Assembly (NCBI GenBank): GCA_024644425.1
Contig: JAHELA010000066.1
Span: 1 to 8,419 of the forward strand
Direction of reading: 5' to 3'
DNA length: 8,419 bases
Source: Nitrosomonadaceae bacterium
GTDB taxonomy: Bacteria > Pseudomonadota > Gammaproteobacteria > Burkholderiales > Nitrosomonadaceae
In this document: piece after piece, positions 1-7,189 of the stretch
Layout of the letters: each line of letters starts with the position of its first letter
Position numbering within the stretch: position 1 is the first letter of the stretch
Translations under genes and position numbers: made by a program
The notes under the pieces: model-generated
Seen by the model: only the letters and a program-made list of their open reading frames with translations
Told to the model about the DNA's origin: nothing
The model's database searches: none

Positions 1-145
1 GGTAACTATCAAGCGTATTAATCATTCCAGATGATTTGAGTGCGTGTACTTGTAGAACTGTACAGGTGTATCCATCTTTGCCAGCAAATGAATGTGTGGA
101 TATGCTTATCATAAAGAAGATGAAATAGCAGAATATCTTTCTCAT
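1..145 (-). CDS. Secreted hypothetical protein, 3' part outside the window
   Basis: An open frame of 48 codons starts with ATG at 145 and runs off the left edge without a stop. The first 21 residues (MRKIFCYFIFFMISISTHSFA) form a clear signal peptide: two basic residues, a Phe/Ile-rich hydrophobic core, and an S-F-A site just before GKDGYTCTV. The mature part begins with a Cys-containing stretch (GYTCTVLQV) that I cannot assign to a family. A Shine-Dalgarno-like AAGG lies at 155-158, nine bases before the ATG. The gene is co-directional with the MarC gene upstream of it, 90 bp away. The protein is exported; its function is unknown. Confidence rests on the coincidence of ribosome site, start and signal peptide. 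Confidence 0.72.
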   Translation of the reverse strand, partial: MRKIFCYFIFFMISISTHSFAGKDGYTCTVLQVHALKSSGMINTLDSY

Positions 146-171
146 ATTTTTCTACCTTAGTTATTGAGTCA

Positions 172-201
172 CTAAAATCAAGGGTTTGTCGCTTTTGTCA
201 A
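172..201 (-). promoter_or_regulatory. Possible sigma-70 promoter for the secreted protein at the left edge
   Basis: On the minus strand a perfect TTGACA hexamer lies at 196-201. It is followed after 18 bases by a poor -10 candidate, TTTTAG (172-177, 3 of 6 matches). It sits in the 90-bp gap between the MarC stop and the start at 145, the right place for a promoter. The weak -10 makes this tentative. Confidence 0.25.
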
Positions 202-235
202 ATGCTGGGTCCATTTGTACTTGGTATTTTATTTC

Positions 236-847
236 TTAAAATTTTCCAAACCATGTACCCAGCCCTTTCATGATCATTTCAATTGATACTGTTCCAATAT
301 ATAACGCTGAAATTCGTCCAGTAATCTCTATATATTTATCAACAATAGCTTCATTTTGTGGACGAACAAAATCGTGTAGTATTTTAAGCCCGATAATTAT
401 AGCTATGGCTAAAGCTACTGTCGTAAGTATGATAGCAATAGCAGCTAACTGCTCGTGCCTCTTACCAATAACCACACTGGCACTTATTGTGCCTGGTCCA
501 ATAAGTACCGGCATAGCAACTGCTCCAACAGAGAATCCTGAATCACTTTTTAGAAACTCAATTGAGGATGGGCCACGGAAAACAAACTGAAGTCCAATAA
601 GGAGAAAAATTATACCCCCAAATATTTGGAATGATGCAAACTCTGCTTGCAGAATACTGCCAAAAATAATATCTCCAAGAATAGCAAAACAACAGTAAAC
701 TACACCAGCAATAATTCCCGCATATGTTAGAGTCAGAGAGAACTGTCTCCTGTCAAGCTTCTCGACTATATCAAAAAGGTAAATAATAACTAGAAATGGA
801 TTGAGAAGAACTAACAATAAAACTGAAGATTGGATAAAATTAGTCAT
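236..847 (-). CDS. MarC-family integral membrane protein
   Basis: This 203-residue protein matches the MarC family (UPF0056) in length and layout: about six hydrophobic segments and no soluble domain. Family hallmarks are visible: LNPF at residues 15-18 in the first helix, the Gly/Ile-rich IFGGIIFLLIGLQF (75-88), the MPVLIGPGTIS loop (112-122) that resembles the family's 'P-L-I-A-G-P-G-A-I-S' signature, and a C-terminal helix ending SIEMIMKGL (188-196). It sits in the inner membrane. Family members were once linked to multiple antibiotic resistance, but that link was not upheld and the substrate is unknown. The ATG at 847 has only a poor ribosome site (GGA about 16 bases upstream); no better start exists, since the helix carrying LNPF begins immediately. 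It lies 152 bp downstream of the universal stress protein gene. Confidence 0.88.
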   Translation of the reverse strand: MTNFIQSSVLLLVLLNPFLVIIYLFDIVEKLDRRQFSLTLTYAGIIAGVVYCCFAILGDIIFGSILQAEFASFQIFGGIIFLLIGLQFVFRGPSSIEFLKSDSGFSVGAVAMPVLIGPGTISASVVIGKRHEQLAAIAIILTTVALAIAIIIGLKILHDFVRPQNEAIVDKYIEITGRISALYIGTVSIEMIMKGLGTWFGKF

Positions 848-999
848 CTAATAAATTTTTGTTCCGTCGGCTAGCTGTTGTCAGTAGCTTCTTAGTTTGT
901 AATCCCTCATTACTTATAATCATTGGTTTTTATGATCTCCCTGTCGCAATTTTGCAGATATTGATAATGCACCTTCCCATAGCGTATCGATCATGGAGT

Positions 1000-1896
1000 T
1001 TAATGATTGGCAACTAGTACGTCACAGAGTGATTGAGTAGCAATTTGCTTGGTACAGCTGCCAAGCAACAATTCCTCTACCATTCCAAGGCCATGTTTAC
1101 CTAAAACAATCAGATCTGCACCTTGCTCTTCCTCTTGCTCCAGGATGTGATGCGTAGCGTTGCCACGTACTATAATGAAGTTGCAACCCGTTCTAGAGAT
1201 TCCTGCTTCATCCGCAGCTTTGTAAAGATGAGTTTCTGCTTCCTGCCGAGCTGTTTCACGATAACGTCGAATCACTTCCTCTTTTTCCCAAGCAATACGC
1301 ATTTTATATTCAAAAGGTACCTCGTAGGCATGCAGCAAGGTAAGTTCCGCTTTTGGAGCAATTGCCCGTGCAAGATGAATAGCTCTTATTGACCAAGGGG
1401 AGAAATCTACTGGTACAATTACACTTCGGTAGGCTTCCCGTGGCGGACGCTTTACAACAAGGACCGGACACAAGCTCAGACGCATCAAACGCTCAGTAGT
1501 AGTTCCCAATAGCAATTGGCGCACAAAGCCTCCCACACCACGTTCGCCCAAGACTAAGATTTTTGCACCAAGGGTCTTCACCTGAGACAAAATGCTTTCT
1601 AGAACTTCGCCTTCTACTAGGTGGCATCCAACATTCTTTTCGAGAGTCTTTGTAAGTTGGCTAGTCAACCGAGAGAGTTCTTTTCTCGTCTGTGATCGAA
1701 TATTTTTTTGTATTACCTCGTAATCCTGTCCATACAACTGTTGCAACTCGTCAAGTGCACTTTTTTCCAGCACATGTACAATCTCCAGTTGTGCTCCAAC
1801 CTGCTTTGCCAGCATGGCTGCTCGAAGAGAAGAACGGCTTGATGCCGCAGAAAGATCAGTAGTAGCAAGTAAGGTATGTAGTAGACTATCACTCAC
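1000..1896 (-). CDS. Tandem-domain universal stress protein (UspA family)
   Basis: Two UspA domains in tandem make up 298 residues. Domain 1 (about residues 1-150) opens with LLATTDLS and ends with the nucleotide loop GERG...LLLGT (117-132). Domain 2 (about 158-298) opens with VIVPVDFSPWS and ends with GKHG...LLLGS (266-280), followed by a final beta strand VLVANH. Domain 2 fits the ATP-binding pattern G-x2-G-x9-G-S exactly; domain 1 has ten residues in the second gap. Such proteins are cytosolic and help survival under starvation, oxidative or respiratory stress. I chose GTG at 1896 because AAGGA lies at 1904-1908, seven bases upstream. The longer frame, from TTG at 1929, would add 11 residues that lie outside the Usp fold and include the ribosome site. 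The downstream co-directional neighbour is the MarC gene. Confidence 0.9.
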   Translation of the reverse strand: MSDSLLHTLLATTDLSAASSRSSLRAAMLAKQVGAQLEIVHVLEKSALDELQQLYGQDYEVIQKNIRSQTRKELSRLTSQLTKTLEKNVGCHLVEGEVLESILSQVKTLGAKILVLGERGVGGFVRQLLLGTTTERLMRLSLCPVLVVKRPPREAYRSVIVPVDFSPWSIRAIHLARAIAPKAELTLLHAYEVPFEYKMRIAWEKEEVIRRYRETARQEAETHLYKAADEAGISRTGCNFIIVRGNATHHILEQEEEQGADLIVLGKHGLGMVEELLLGSCTKQIATQSLCDVLVANH

Positions 1897-1903
1897 AAAA
1901 TAT

Positions 1904-1908
1904 TCCTT
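1904..1908 (-). promoter_or_regulatory. Ribosome binding site that fixes the stress-protein start
   Basis: AAGGA on the minus strand (within AGAAGGAATA), seven bases before GTG 1896-1894. Its spacing is optimal for the GTG, and it would be buried inside the coding region if translation began at TTG 1929. Confidence 0.65.
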
Positions 1909-2077
1909 CTTAGTTAAGTATATTGGCAATCCTTGTGTCCATATAATTAGTCGTAATTAAATATTTATATTGTAAATTATATCGGGAAGAGCATTTACTT
2001 TTAATTTTCACGTATGGGTATTACGATTTTCAAGCAGTAATTACTTCTTGCTTTTCTTAGGAATAAACAAATAGGTT

Positions 2078-2100
2078 GAACAGCCGCTTTTGGCACAAAG
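2078..2100 (+). repeat. Direct repeat, copy 1 (upstream of DUF3422)
   Basis: GAAC followed by the core CTTTTGGCACAAAG (2087-2100). It aligns without gaps to 3651-3673 at 20 of 23 positions, including an identical 14-base core. The core is an imperfect palindrome (CTTT...AAAG). Similarity falls to background on both sides. It looks like one member of a dispersed intergenic repeat, but only two copies are visible here. Confidence 0.55.
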
Positions 2101-2262
2101 GGGTTATTAGAATAATCTATACAGCTATGTGGCCTCAATGCAAAATACCTAATTTATTGTATTCTGATTATCTCTCATTACAAAATAATGTTGAGTTTAA
2201 TAAAATATAATATCTGATAAATCTAATATATACTTGGACCATAAACACTTAAACTAATTTTT

Positions 2263-2268
2263 TATACT
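2263..2268 (+). promoter_or_regulatory. Candidate -10 element for DUF3422
   Basis: TATACT (5 of 6 matches to TATAAT) ends six bases before the ATG at 2275, so transcription from it would start at or next to the start codon. No -35 hexamer stands at 16-18 bp spacing; a TTGGAC at 2234-2239 is 23 bp away, too far. No Shine-Dalgarno sequence precedes the ATG. Confidence 0.25.
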
Positions 2269-2274
2269 ACGTAC

Positions 2275-3609
2275 ATGAATCAGAATACTGATTTCATTCG
2301 GCATGACTGGCTGCCTCCTGATGATTTACAACGCTTCTTATTGCATAACGAAGTACATACCCGACCAAGTCAGAGAATCCACGTACCTGCTTTGGTGGTA
2401 AGCATTGCTGTAATAAATAATGAAGTAACACTAGAGCAAGAGTGTGAGCACCTTTGTCGTATACCCACCCAAAAGAAAATAAACATTGAGCAATTACAGA
2501 ATAACTTTCTTCGCATGAAATTAGAAGAATGTACCCTAATATGGGAGCGCCATACAGAATTTACCAGTTATACTCTTGTACAAAAGTTGCCCGAGAACGC
2601 ACAATTAGGCTCAACAGACCCTGATCTACTTTCATCCTTAGCCCTACAAAAGAACTGGTTATCCGAGATTCCAGGTCAAACCTTTACAGCCATCAATCTA
2701 GCCATGGTGCATGGTGACCTAAATAACCCGGAAGAAATGCTGGCATCAGCACGCAACTGGTTTAATGAACGTACTGTAGTAGCATCCCTAGCTGGCAGAA
2801 ACAGTGACTCTCTTGTGGTGACAGATTTCAAGCTGCATGAAAATGGCTTTGAAAAAATACTTGTGATACTACCACCTGAGTCATCTGTGACTAGGTCAGG
2901 ACGCATTGCTCAGCGTTTACTAGAAATAGAGACCTACCGTATCATGGCATTGCGGGGATTGCCTGTAGCCAAACAAATTGATCCTGAGTTGGCTAACGCT
3001 GAGAAACAATTACTGTCAATCATAACCCAACTGGAATCTAAAACTGCTTCTGAGCAAGAATTACTTGACAGACTTATTTCTCTTGCGGCACGTGTTGAGC
3101 GCATCTCCATCGAACATATGTACCGCTTTTCTGCTACACATGCCTACCATAAAATAGTAGCTCAACGCATCAGCGAATTAAAAGAGAAAGCTATACAAGG
3201 AACACAAATTATTGGTGAATTCATGTGGCGTCGCCTCTCCCCTGCTATAACTAAAACTGAAGAGACTGCTCAGCGTATGGCAACCCTTTCTGAACGTATC
3301 TCGCAAACAGGCGCTTTGCTGCGTACGCAAGTAAACATACAGACCGAAACACAAAGTCAGCAATTACTTGAGAAACTTACTCGTGGTCAGGAGCTGCAGT
3401 TGAGACTACAACGTACAGTTGAAGGTTTATCGATTGCTGCTATTTCTTATTATGTCGTGAGTCTACTCTTGTACATATCTAAAGCAGGCAAAGAAGCTGG
3501 CTTACCAATCCATCCGGAACTAGTTGTCGGGATATTGATACCAATTGTAGTATTTTCTGTCTGGTACATTACACGTCGAATTCGCAATAAGATTTTTAAG
3601 CTGGATTAA
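2275..3609 (+). CDS. DUF3422 family membrane-anchored protein
   Basis: The 444-residue product has the length and layout of the DUF3422 family. It shows the N-terminal signature LHNEVHTRP (23-31), a long soluble region, a helical and probably coiled-coil stretch (about 244-385), and two C-terminal membrane helices (about 387-402 and 416-433) around a short loop with HPELV. The tail RRIRNKIFKLD is basic, so the large N-terminal domain is predicted to face the cytoplasm. The family is common in proteobacteria and its function is unknown; I infer only an inner-membrane-anchored cytosolic domain. It is the only plus-strand gene in the window, divergent from the stress-protein gene and convergent with the CDGSH-glutamate synthase gene, so it is probably transcribed alone. 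The ATG at 2275 has no recognisable ribosome site. The gene is bracketed by two direct-repeat copies. Confidence 0.85.
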   Translation: MNQNTDFIRHDWLPPDDLQRFLLHNEVHTRPSQRIHVPALVVSIAVINNEVTLEQECEHLCRIPTQKKINIEQLQNNFLRMKLEECTLIWERHTEFTSYTLVQKLPENAQLGSTDPDLLSSLALQKNWLSEIPGQTFTAINLAMVHGDLNNPEEMLASARNWFNERTVVASLAGRNSDSLVVTDFKLHENGFEKILVILPPESSVTRSGRIAQRLLEIETYRIMALRGLPVAKQIDPELANAEKQLLSIITQLESKTASEQELLDRLISLAARVERISIEHMYRFSATHAYHKIVAQRISELKEKAIQGTQIIGEFMWRRLSPAITKTEETAQRMATLSERISQTGALLRTQVNIQTETQSQQLLEKLTRGQELQLRLQRTVEGLSIAAISYYVVSLLLYISKAGKEAGLPIHPELVVGILIPIVVFSVWYITRRIRNKIFKLD

Positions 3610-3650
3610 AAGTTCATCACTAAATATACGAACTTTAATCAGCAGATTCT

Positions 3651-3673
3651 GAACTTCCACTTTTGGCACAAAG
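3651..3673 (+). repeat. Direct repeat, copy 2 (downstream of DUF3422)
   Basis: GAAC followed by CTTTTGGCACAAAG (core 3660-3673), 20 of 23 identical to 2078-2100 and in the same orientation. It lies in the 88-bp gap between the convergent stops of DUF3422 (3609) and the CDGSH-glutamate synthase gene (3698). The distance between the two copies is about 1.57 kb and they enclose only DUF3422. Confidence 0.55.
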
Positions 3674-3697
3674 CAGACATTCGCATTTCTCTACGAG

Positions 3698-5236
3698 CTA
3701 TTTTTCAAAGCCAGAGTACAACACACCAGATAGTCGTGCCATCTCATGGTTCCAGGTAGCGAGATCATTCATGTTAAATTGATTTAGGTGAGTATGACCA
3801 CAGGCTCTTGCCATCACTTGCATTAATTTAACCGAAGCATGGAAGAAATTAGAAAGCTGTCTCGAAGACTTCTCAATATTTAATCGTTGCCTCAGTTCTT
3901 CCTTTTGAGTTGCAACACCTGAAGGACAATTATTAGTATGACACATTCTTGCTGCAACACAGCCAACCGCTTGTATAGCGCTATTAGCTATAGCAATACC
4001 ATCTGCGCCTAATGCGAGAGCTTTAACAAAATCAATAGGTAGACGCAGACCCCCAGTAATAATTAAGGTTACGCGTCCACTTGCAACTTGCTCATCCAGA
4101 AAACGACGAGCCCGTGCCAGGGCTGGGATAGTAGGCACGCTGATATGATCTCTAAACATTTCTGGTGCAGCACCCGTCCCACCACCTCTTCCATCGAGAA
4201 TGATATAGTCTGCACTAGCATCTAGGGCAAATTGCATATCTTCTTCGATATGATTTGCACTTAATTTAAATCCTATTGGTATACCGCCAGATATTTCACG
4301 TACACGATCTGCAAACTTTTTAAAATCATTTACTGTGACTAGGTTTGTAAAGGTTGGCGGTGAAATAGCTGGCTTTCCTTCTAGTATCCCTCTTACCTGA
4401 GAAATTTTTCCTTTATTTTTATTCCCTGGCAGGTAGCCACCTGTGCCAGTTTTTGCACCTTGTCCACCCTTAAAATGGAAAGCCTGTACTTTTGTTAATA
4501 ACTCTTCCTTGAAACCAAATTCAGCGCTGGCTAGTTCATAGAAATAGCGAGAATTATTTTGTTGTTCTTCCAGTAACATGCCGCCTTCACCAGAACAGAT
4601 TCCAGTGCCTGACATTTCTGCGCCTTTCGCTAAAGCAATCTTAGCTTCTTCAGATAAGGCGCCAAAGCTCATATCAGAAACAAACATAGGGATTTTTAAT
4701 GTTAATGGTTTTTTTGTTTCTGGCCCAATAACCAATTCTGTACACACAGCTTTATCCTCCATCAAGGGCTTTGTTGCTATCTGTGCCACCATGATTTGTA
4801 AGTCATCCCAATGAGGTAATTTATTTCGAGGTACACCCATGGATGTCATTGGTCCATGGTGACCTAGCTTACTTAATCCTTCACGAGCGAGTTGGTGTAT
4901 AAAAGCAACTGTGGGCTCCTCTGGCGTAGGTGTGGCTGTAGGCACTTTATTATTATTTTTCTCAATACCCGGCCCTTCTTTTCCAATTTGGTCAGCGGTG
5001 AACTTTTTATGCGTGCCATCACAAAATGGGGCATTGCTAGTATGTTTGCATTGACACAAATAAGCTTCTTGATTTTCGTTTACGATAAATGCTTTGGGCA
5101 TGAAGGAAGTTTCTTTATGAGAACCATCGCAAAATGGTTGATTACTTGAGCGACCACAAGTGCAAAAATAATATTCCTCACCTTGATTTAATGTCACCGC
5201 AATGGGTTTATTGTCTGCAATAATAGGTTTGTTCAT
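3698..5236 (-). CDS. Fusion of two CDGSH iron-sulfur domains with a glutamate-synthase FMN domain
   Basis: This 512-residue protein has three parts. Residues 22-40 and 59-76 each carry a full CDGSH motif (C-x-C-x2-S/T-x3-P-x-C-D-G-S/T-H; ligands C25, C27, C36, H40 and C61, C63, C72, H76), each able to hold a 2Fe-2S cluster as in CISD3-type proteins. A charged, Pro/Thr-rich linker follows (about 84-109). Residues 110-512 are a glutamate synthase central/FMN domain (COG0069 type), with a GGQGAKTGTGG loop, the LDGRGGGTGAAP segment, and C426-x5-C432-x4-C437, the spacing of the 3Fe-4S cluster in glutamate synthases. There is no glutaminase domain, so glutamine cannot be hydrolysed by this chain alone; the true substrate and electron partner are unknown. 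The protein is cytosolic. The start is well supported: GGGAG at 5244-5248, seven bases before the ATG. It lies 143 bp after nnrS. Confidence 0.9.
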   Translation of the reverse strand: MNKPIIADNKPIAVTLNQGEEYYFCTCGRSSNQPFCDGSHKETSFMPKAFIVNENQEAYLCQCKHTSNAPFCDGTHKKFTADQIGKEGPGIEKNNNKVPTATPTPEEPTVAFIHQLAREGLSKLGHHGPMTSMGVPRNKLPHWDDLQIMVAQIATKPLMEDKAVCTELVIGPETKKPLTLKIPMFVSDMSFGALSEEAKIALAKGAEMSGTGICSGEGGMLLEEQQNNSRYFYELASAEFGFKEELLTKVQAFHFKGGQGAKTGTGGYLPGNKNKGKISQVRGILEGKPAISPPTFTNLVTVNDFKKFADRVREISGGIPIGFKLSANHIEEDMQFALDASADYIILDGRGGGTGAAPEMFRDHISVPTIPALARARRFLDEQVASGRVTLIITGGLRLPIDFVKALALGADGIAIANSAIQAVGCVAARMCHTNNCPSGVATQKEELRQRLNIEKSSRQLSNFFHASVKLMQVMARACGHTHLNQFNMNDLATWNHEMARLSGVLYSGFEK

Positions 5237-5307
5237 TGGATTGCTCCCATTGTTATAGTTATTATTAAATTTATAATTTCATTATTATAATTACAACAGA
5301 ATATAAA

Positions 5308-5336
5308 ATGATGTAGTTCATAATTTTTTATGTCAT
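5308..5336 (-). promoter_or_regulatory. Possible promoter of the CDGSH-glutamate synthase gene
   Basis: On the minus strand ATGACA (5331-5336, 5 of 6 to TTGACA) and CATCAT (5308-5313, 4 of 6 to TATAAT) are 17 bp apart. An eight-A tract (5344-5351) just upstream could act as an UP element. The leader would be about 65 bases. The region is AT-rich, so chance matches are expected. Confidence 0.3.
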
Positions 5337-5379
5337 ATATTTCTTTTTTTTGATTCGTTCTAAGAAACCCAGTATGTTG

Positions 5380-6519
5380 TCAATTCTGGTGGGTGCGAAT
5401 ACGTATCAACTGAACAAAAAGCAATATGAACGCGCTACTCCAAAAAATAGACGCAATTTGTAACAACATACCCGGATCATACATCCCAAGACCAGCCATT
5501 ACACGTGTCAGTACTGCTGATGCAATAAGAAACGTTGCCCACACAGGGACATATGAAGATGCTGGATTTAATCTCGCCTTAAGCGTCCAGGTCATATTCA
5601 TTACATTTAGTGTAAGTGTGCCTAATGCACCTATCGTAATAATATGTAACGCAGCAGTTGGAGAATAATCTATAGTAAGTGTAATACCATACAGTAACAG
5701 ACCAATGGAGAGCCAGCTGTACCCTACTGCTAGGCAGAGAAGGTCTGGACGACCTTGTAAGCTCCACAAACGCCAGCGTAGAAGTCGAATTGCAGACAGT
5801 ACCCCAGTAATGATCGATGCAACTCCTGCTAACATGGTAAACATTTTTGCATTGGGAAGTACTGATGCCAGGATAGCAACCGTCATAGCAATGAGTAAGC
5901 CTCCTTCGATACGTGGTTGTACCCGAGCGATCAGATTATCTCCTTGCCGGTAGAATTGTCCGGCAACCGTTGGCGCAATGATTCGCCCGCCCATAAATAG
6001 CATCAACATGGCAAGAAACAAGACCGTAACTGTAGACAACGTATGTTTATCAGTGAGGAAACCGGCATGTTGGACTAGATGAAATGCAATACTACTTGCG
6101 CATATCGCAGTTAGTATCATTGGGAGAGCCTGATTACGCAGTTTCTTTGCAGCTCCAAATAATCTAGGAGCAATGTGTAATACTAGTATTACGGCAAAAA
6201 TAATATTTGCCATAGTTGCTGTCATACTTTGCGGTACAGCGAGAAACGTTGCACGTGCAATTACCCAGAGCCCGACTAGGAGAGTTAATCGTGAAATAGG
6301 CATGGGGCCAAGTTGATTGCCAGCTACCACAGCCAGTGCAAAACCAAACAGCATCTCATGCGCGTGCCCACTAGCGGTTATCAACGCTGGCAAGAACTCA
6401 GTGAATCCAAGCATCGAATATACTGATGCAGGCAAGATCACAATTGCGTAGAGCGTTGCTAATGGAAAAAAGATTGTGTGACCAGCAACTAACAAACGTG
6501 ATTTTGATCCTATTTCCAA
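5380..6519 (-). CDS. nnrS: NnrS family membrane protein (nitrosative stress)
   Basis: The 379-residue, very hydrophobic protein fits NnrS in length and in having about 12 membrane helices. Recognisable family blocks are GHAHEMLFGF (51-60, with His52 and His54), FMGGRIIAPT (175-184), RLLRWRLW (245-252) and LHIITIGALGTLTL (291-304). In other bacteria NnrS is an inner-membrane haem- and copper-containing protein that eases nitric-oxide stress and is often controlled by NO-sensing regulators; no such operator is clear here. The block that usually follows the last motif, which I recall as containing L-G-H-T-G-R, is replaced by NMTWTLKARLNP (308-319). There is no ATG near the N-terminus; TTG at 6519 is the likely start, with no good ribosome site. 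The frame is continuous with the upstream hemerythrin gene except for its TAA, so translational coupling is likely. Confidence 0.85.
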   Translation of the reverse strand: MEIGSKSRLLVAGHTIFFPLATLYAIVILPASVYSMLGFTEFLPALITASGHAHEMLFGFALAVVAGNQLGPMPISRLTLLVGLWVIARATFLAVPQSMTATMANIIFAVILVLHIAPRLFGAAKKLRNQALPMILTAICASSIAFHLVQHAGFLTDKHTLSTVTVLFLAMLMLFMGGRIIAPTVAGQFYRQGDNLIARVQPRIEGGLLIAMTVAILASVLPNAKMFTMLAGVASIITGVLSAIRLLRWRLWSLQGRPDLLCLAVGYSWLSIGLLLYGITLTIDYSPTAALHIITIGALGTLTLNVMNMTWTLKARLNPASSYVPVWATFLIASAVLTRVMAGLGMYDPGMLLQIASIFWSSAFILLFVQLIRIRTHQN

Positions 6520-6540
6520 TTTTGCTTGATCATTGCAAAT

Positions 6541-7122
6541 TTAGGGTGCTAGCCACACTTGTTTTCCTTTGTCACTAGAGGATCGTGCAAGTTGATCACA
6601 CACTAGGTGAAAGCGATCCTTTATTGCTTCACCAAATATAGGGTCTGGTTCAGATAGTGTTTCAATTTCTATTTTCTTCCAGTCTTCATCATTCAGTATT
6701 CGATTGGCTAACCCAAAAAGATTATTATTTTCCTGGTTTAAATGCGCGCGATACGTAGTGCTATACAAACGACCGGTTCTTTCAATCTCTTGTAGTGGCA
6801 TAATCCTCTGACCATTGATGATATCATCAAGTTTTTCGAAAAAGTTAGCTCCATACTTTTCGATCGTACGGTGCTGTTGAGTAACCTCTGCGACATCCTT
6901 CTCAACACTAGAATCTCGCTCCAGAAGATGAGAAAAAATAGCCTCCTCTTTTTGGTGATGGACAAGATCGGCATACTGAGTCATGTAATAGAGGATATCA
7001 GTCATAAGTTGATAATTAGGTTCTTTTTCTCCATTCAAAAGATCTAGCTGCCCATCAAGTAAAGTGAGTAATCTTTTGAAATTCGCGTGTTCTTTACGCA
7101 GGTTAACAATCTCTTTTCTCAT
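6541..7122 (-). CDS. Hemerythrin-domain (HHE) protein
   Basis: A 193-residue protein with a four-helix hemerythrin fold over residues 1-140. The expected iron ligands are in order: H12 (KEHANF), H55/H56 with E59/E60 (VHHQKEEAIF), H84 (QQHRTI) and H127 with E131 (RAHLNQEN). This pattern binds a non-haem di-iron centre that can sense or carry oxygen or react with nitric oxide. The C-terminal 50 residues (DPIFG, then a charged, Ser-rich tail) lie outside the core. It is cytosolic, with no signal peptide. The start is secure: AAGGAGG at 7129-7135, six bases before the ATG. nnrS follows 21 bp after its stop, so the two are almost certainly co-transcribed. This supports a joint role in NO or oxygen stress, which is inference; it is not a close YtfE match, as it lacks an obvious N-terminal ScdA-type domain. 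Confidence 0.88.
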   Translation of the reverse strand: MRKEIVNLRKEHANFKRLLTLLDGQLDLLNGEKEPNYQLMTDILYYMTQYADLVHHQKEEAIFSHLLERDSSVEKDVAEVTQQHRTIEKYGANFFEKLDDIINGQRIMPLQEIERTGRLYSTTYRAHLNQENNNLFGLANRILNDEDWKKIEIETLSEPDPIFGEAIKDRFHLVCDQLARSSSDKGKQVWLAP

Positions 7123-7189
7123 TACAGCCCTCCTTAACAGCTACCTTTGTTTATTACTCCAGTATGGGAGGAAATTTACCAAGAAAATG

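Larger units (their letters stand above)
1897..2274. other. 378-bp AT-rich non-coding gap between divergent genes
   Basis: This gap separates the minus-strand stress-protein gene from the plus-strand DUF3422 gene, so it must carry both promoters. I see no ORF above about 25 codons with a ribosome site. It contains one copy of a 23-bp repeat (2078-2100). Near the DUF3422 start there is a TATACT at 2263-2268. The rest is A/T-rich (for example 2191-2230) with many chance promoter-like hexamers, none convincing. Confidence 0.6.

Noticed and set aside
920..994. 24-residue frame (MIDTLWEGALS...) just after the stress-protein stop, minus strand
   Set aside because: No ribosome site, no recognisable feature, and such short frames are expected by chance.
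2087..2112. TGGCAC inside the repeat resembles the -24 element of sigma-54 promoters
   Set aside because: The -12 element (TTGC at the right spacing) is missing in both copies, and copy 2 lies between convergent genes.
3609..3636. Inverted repeat AAAGTTC...GAACTTT after DUF3422 as a terminator
   Set aside because: The stem is only 7 bp with two G-C pairs, the loop is 14 bases and no T-run follows. It is too weak to call.
4578..5149. Plus-strand open frames opposite the CDGSH-glutamate synthase gene
   Set aside because: They have no family features or ribosome sites and are antisense to a strongly supported gene; the same holds for the frames opposite the other genes.
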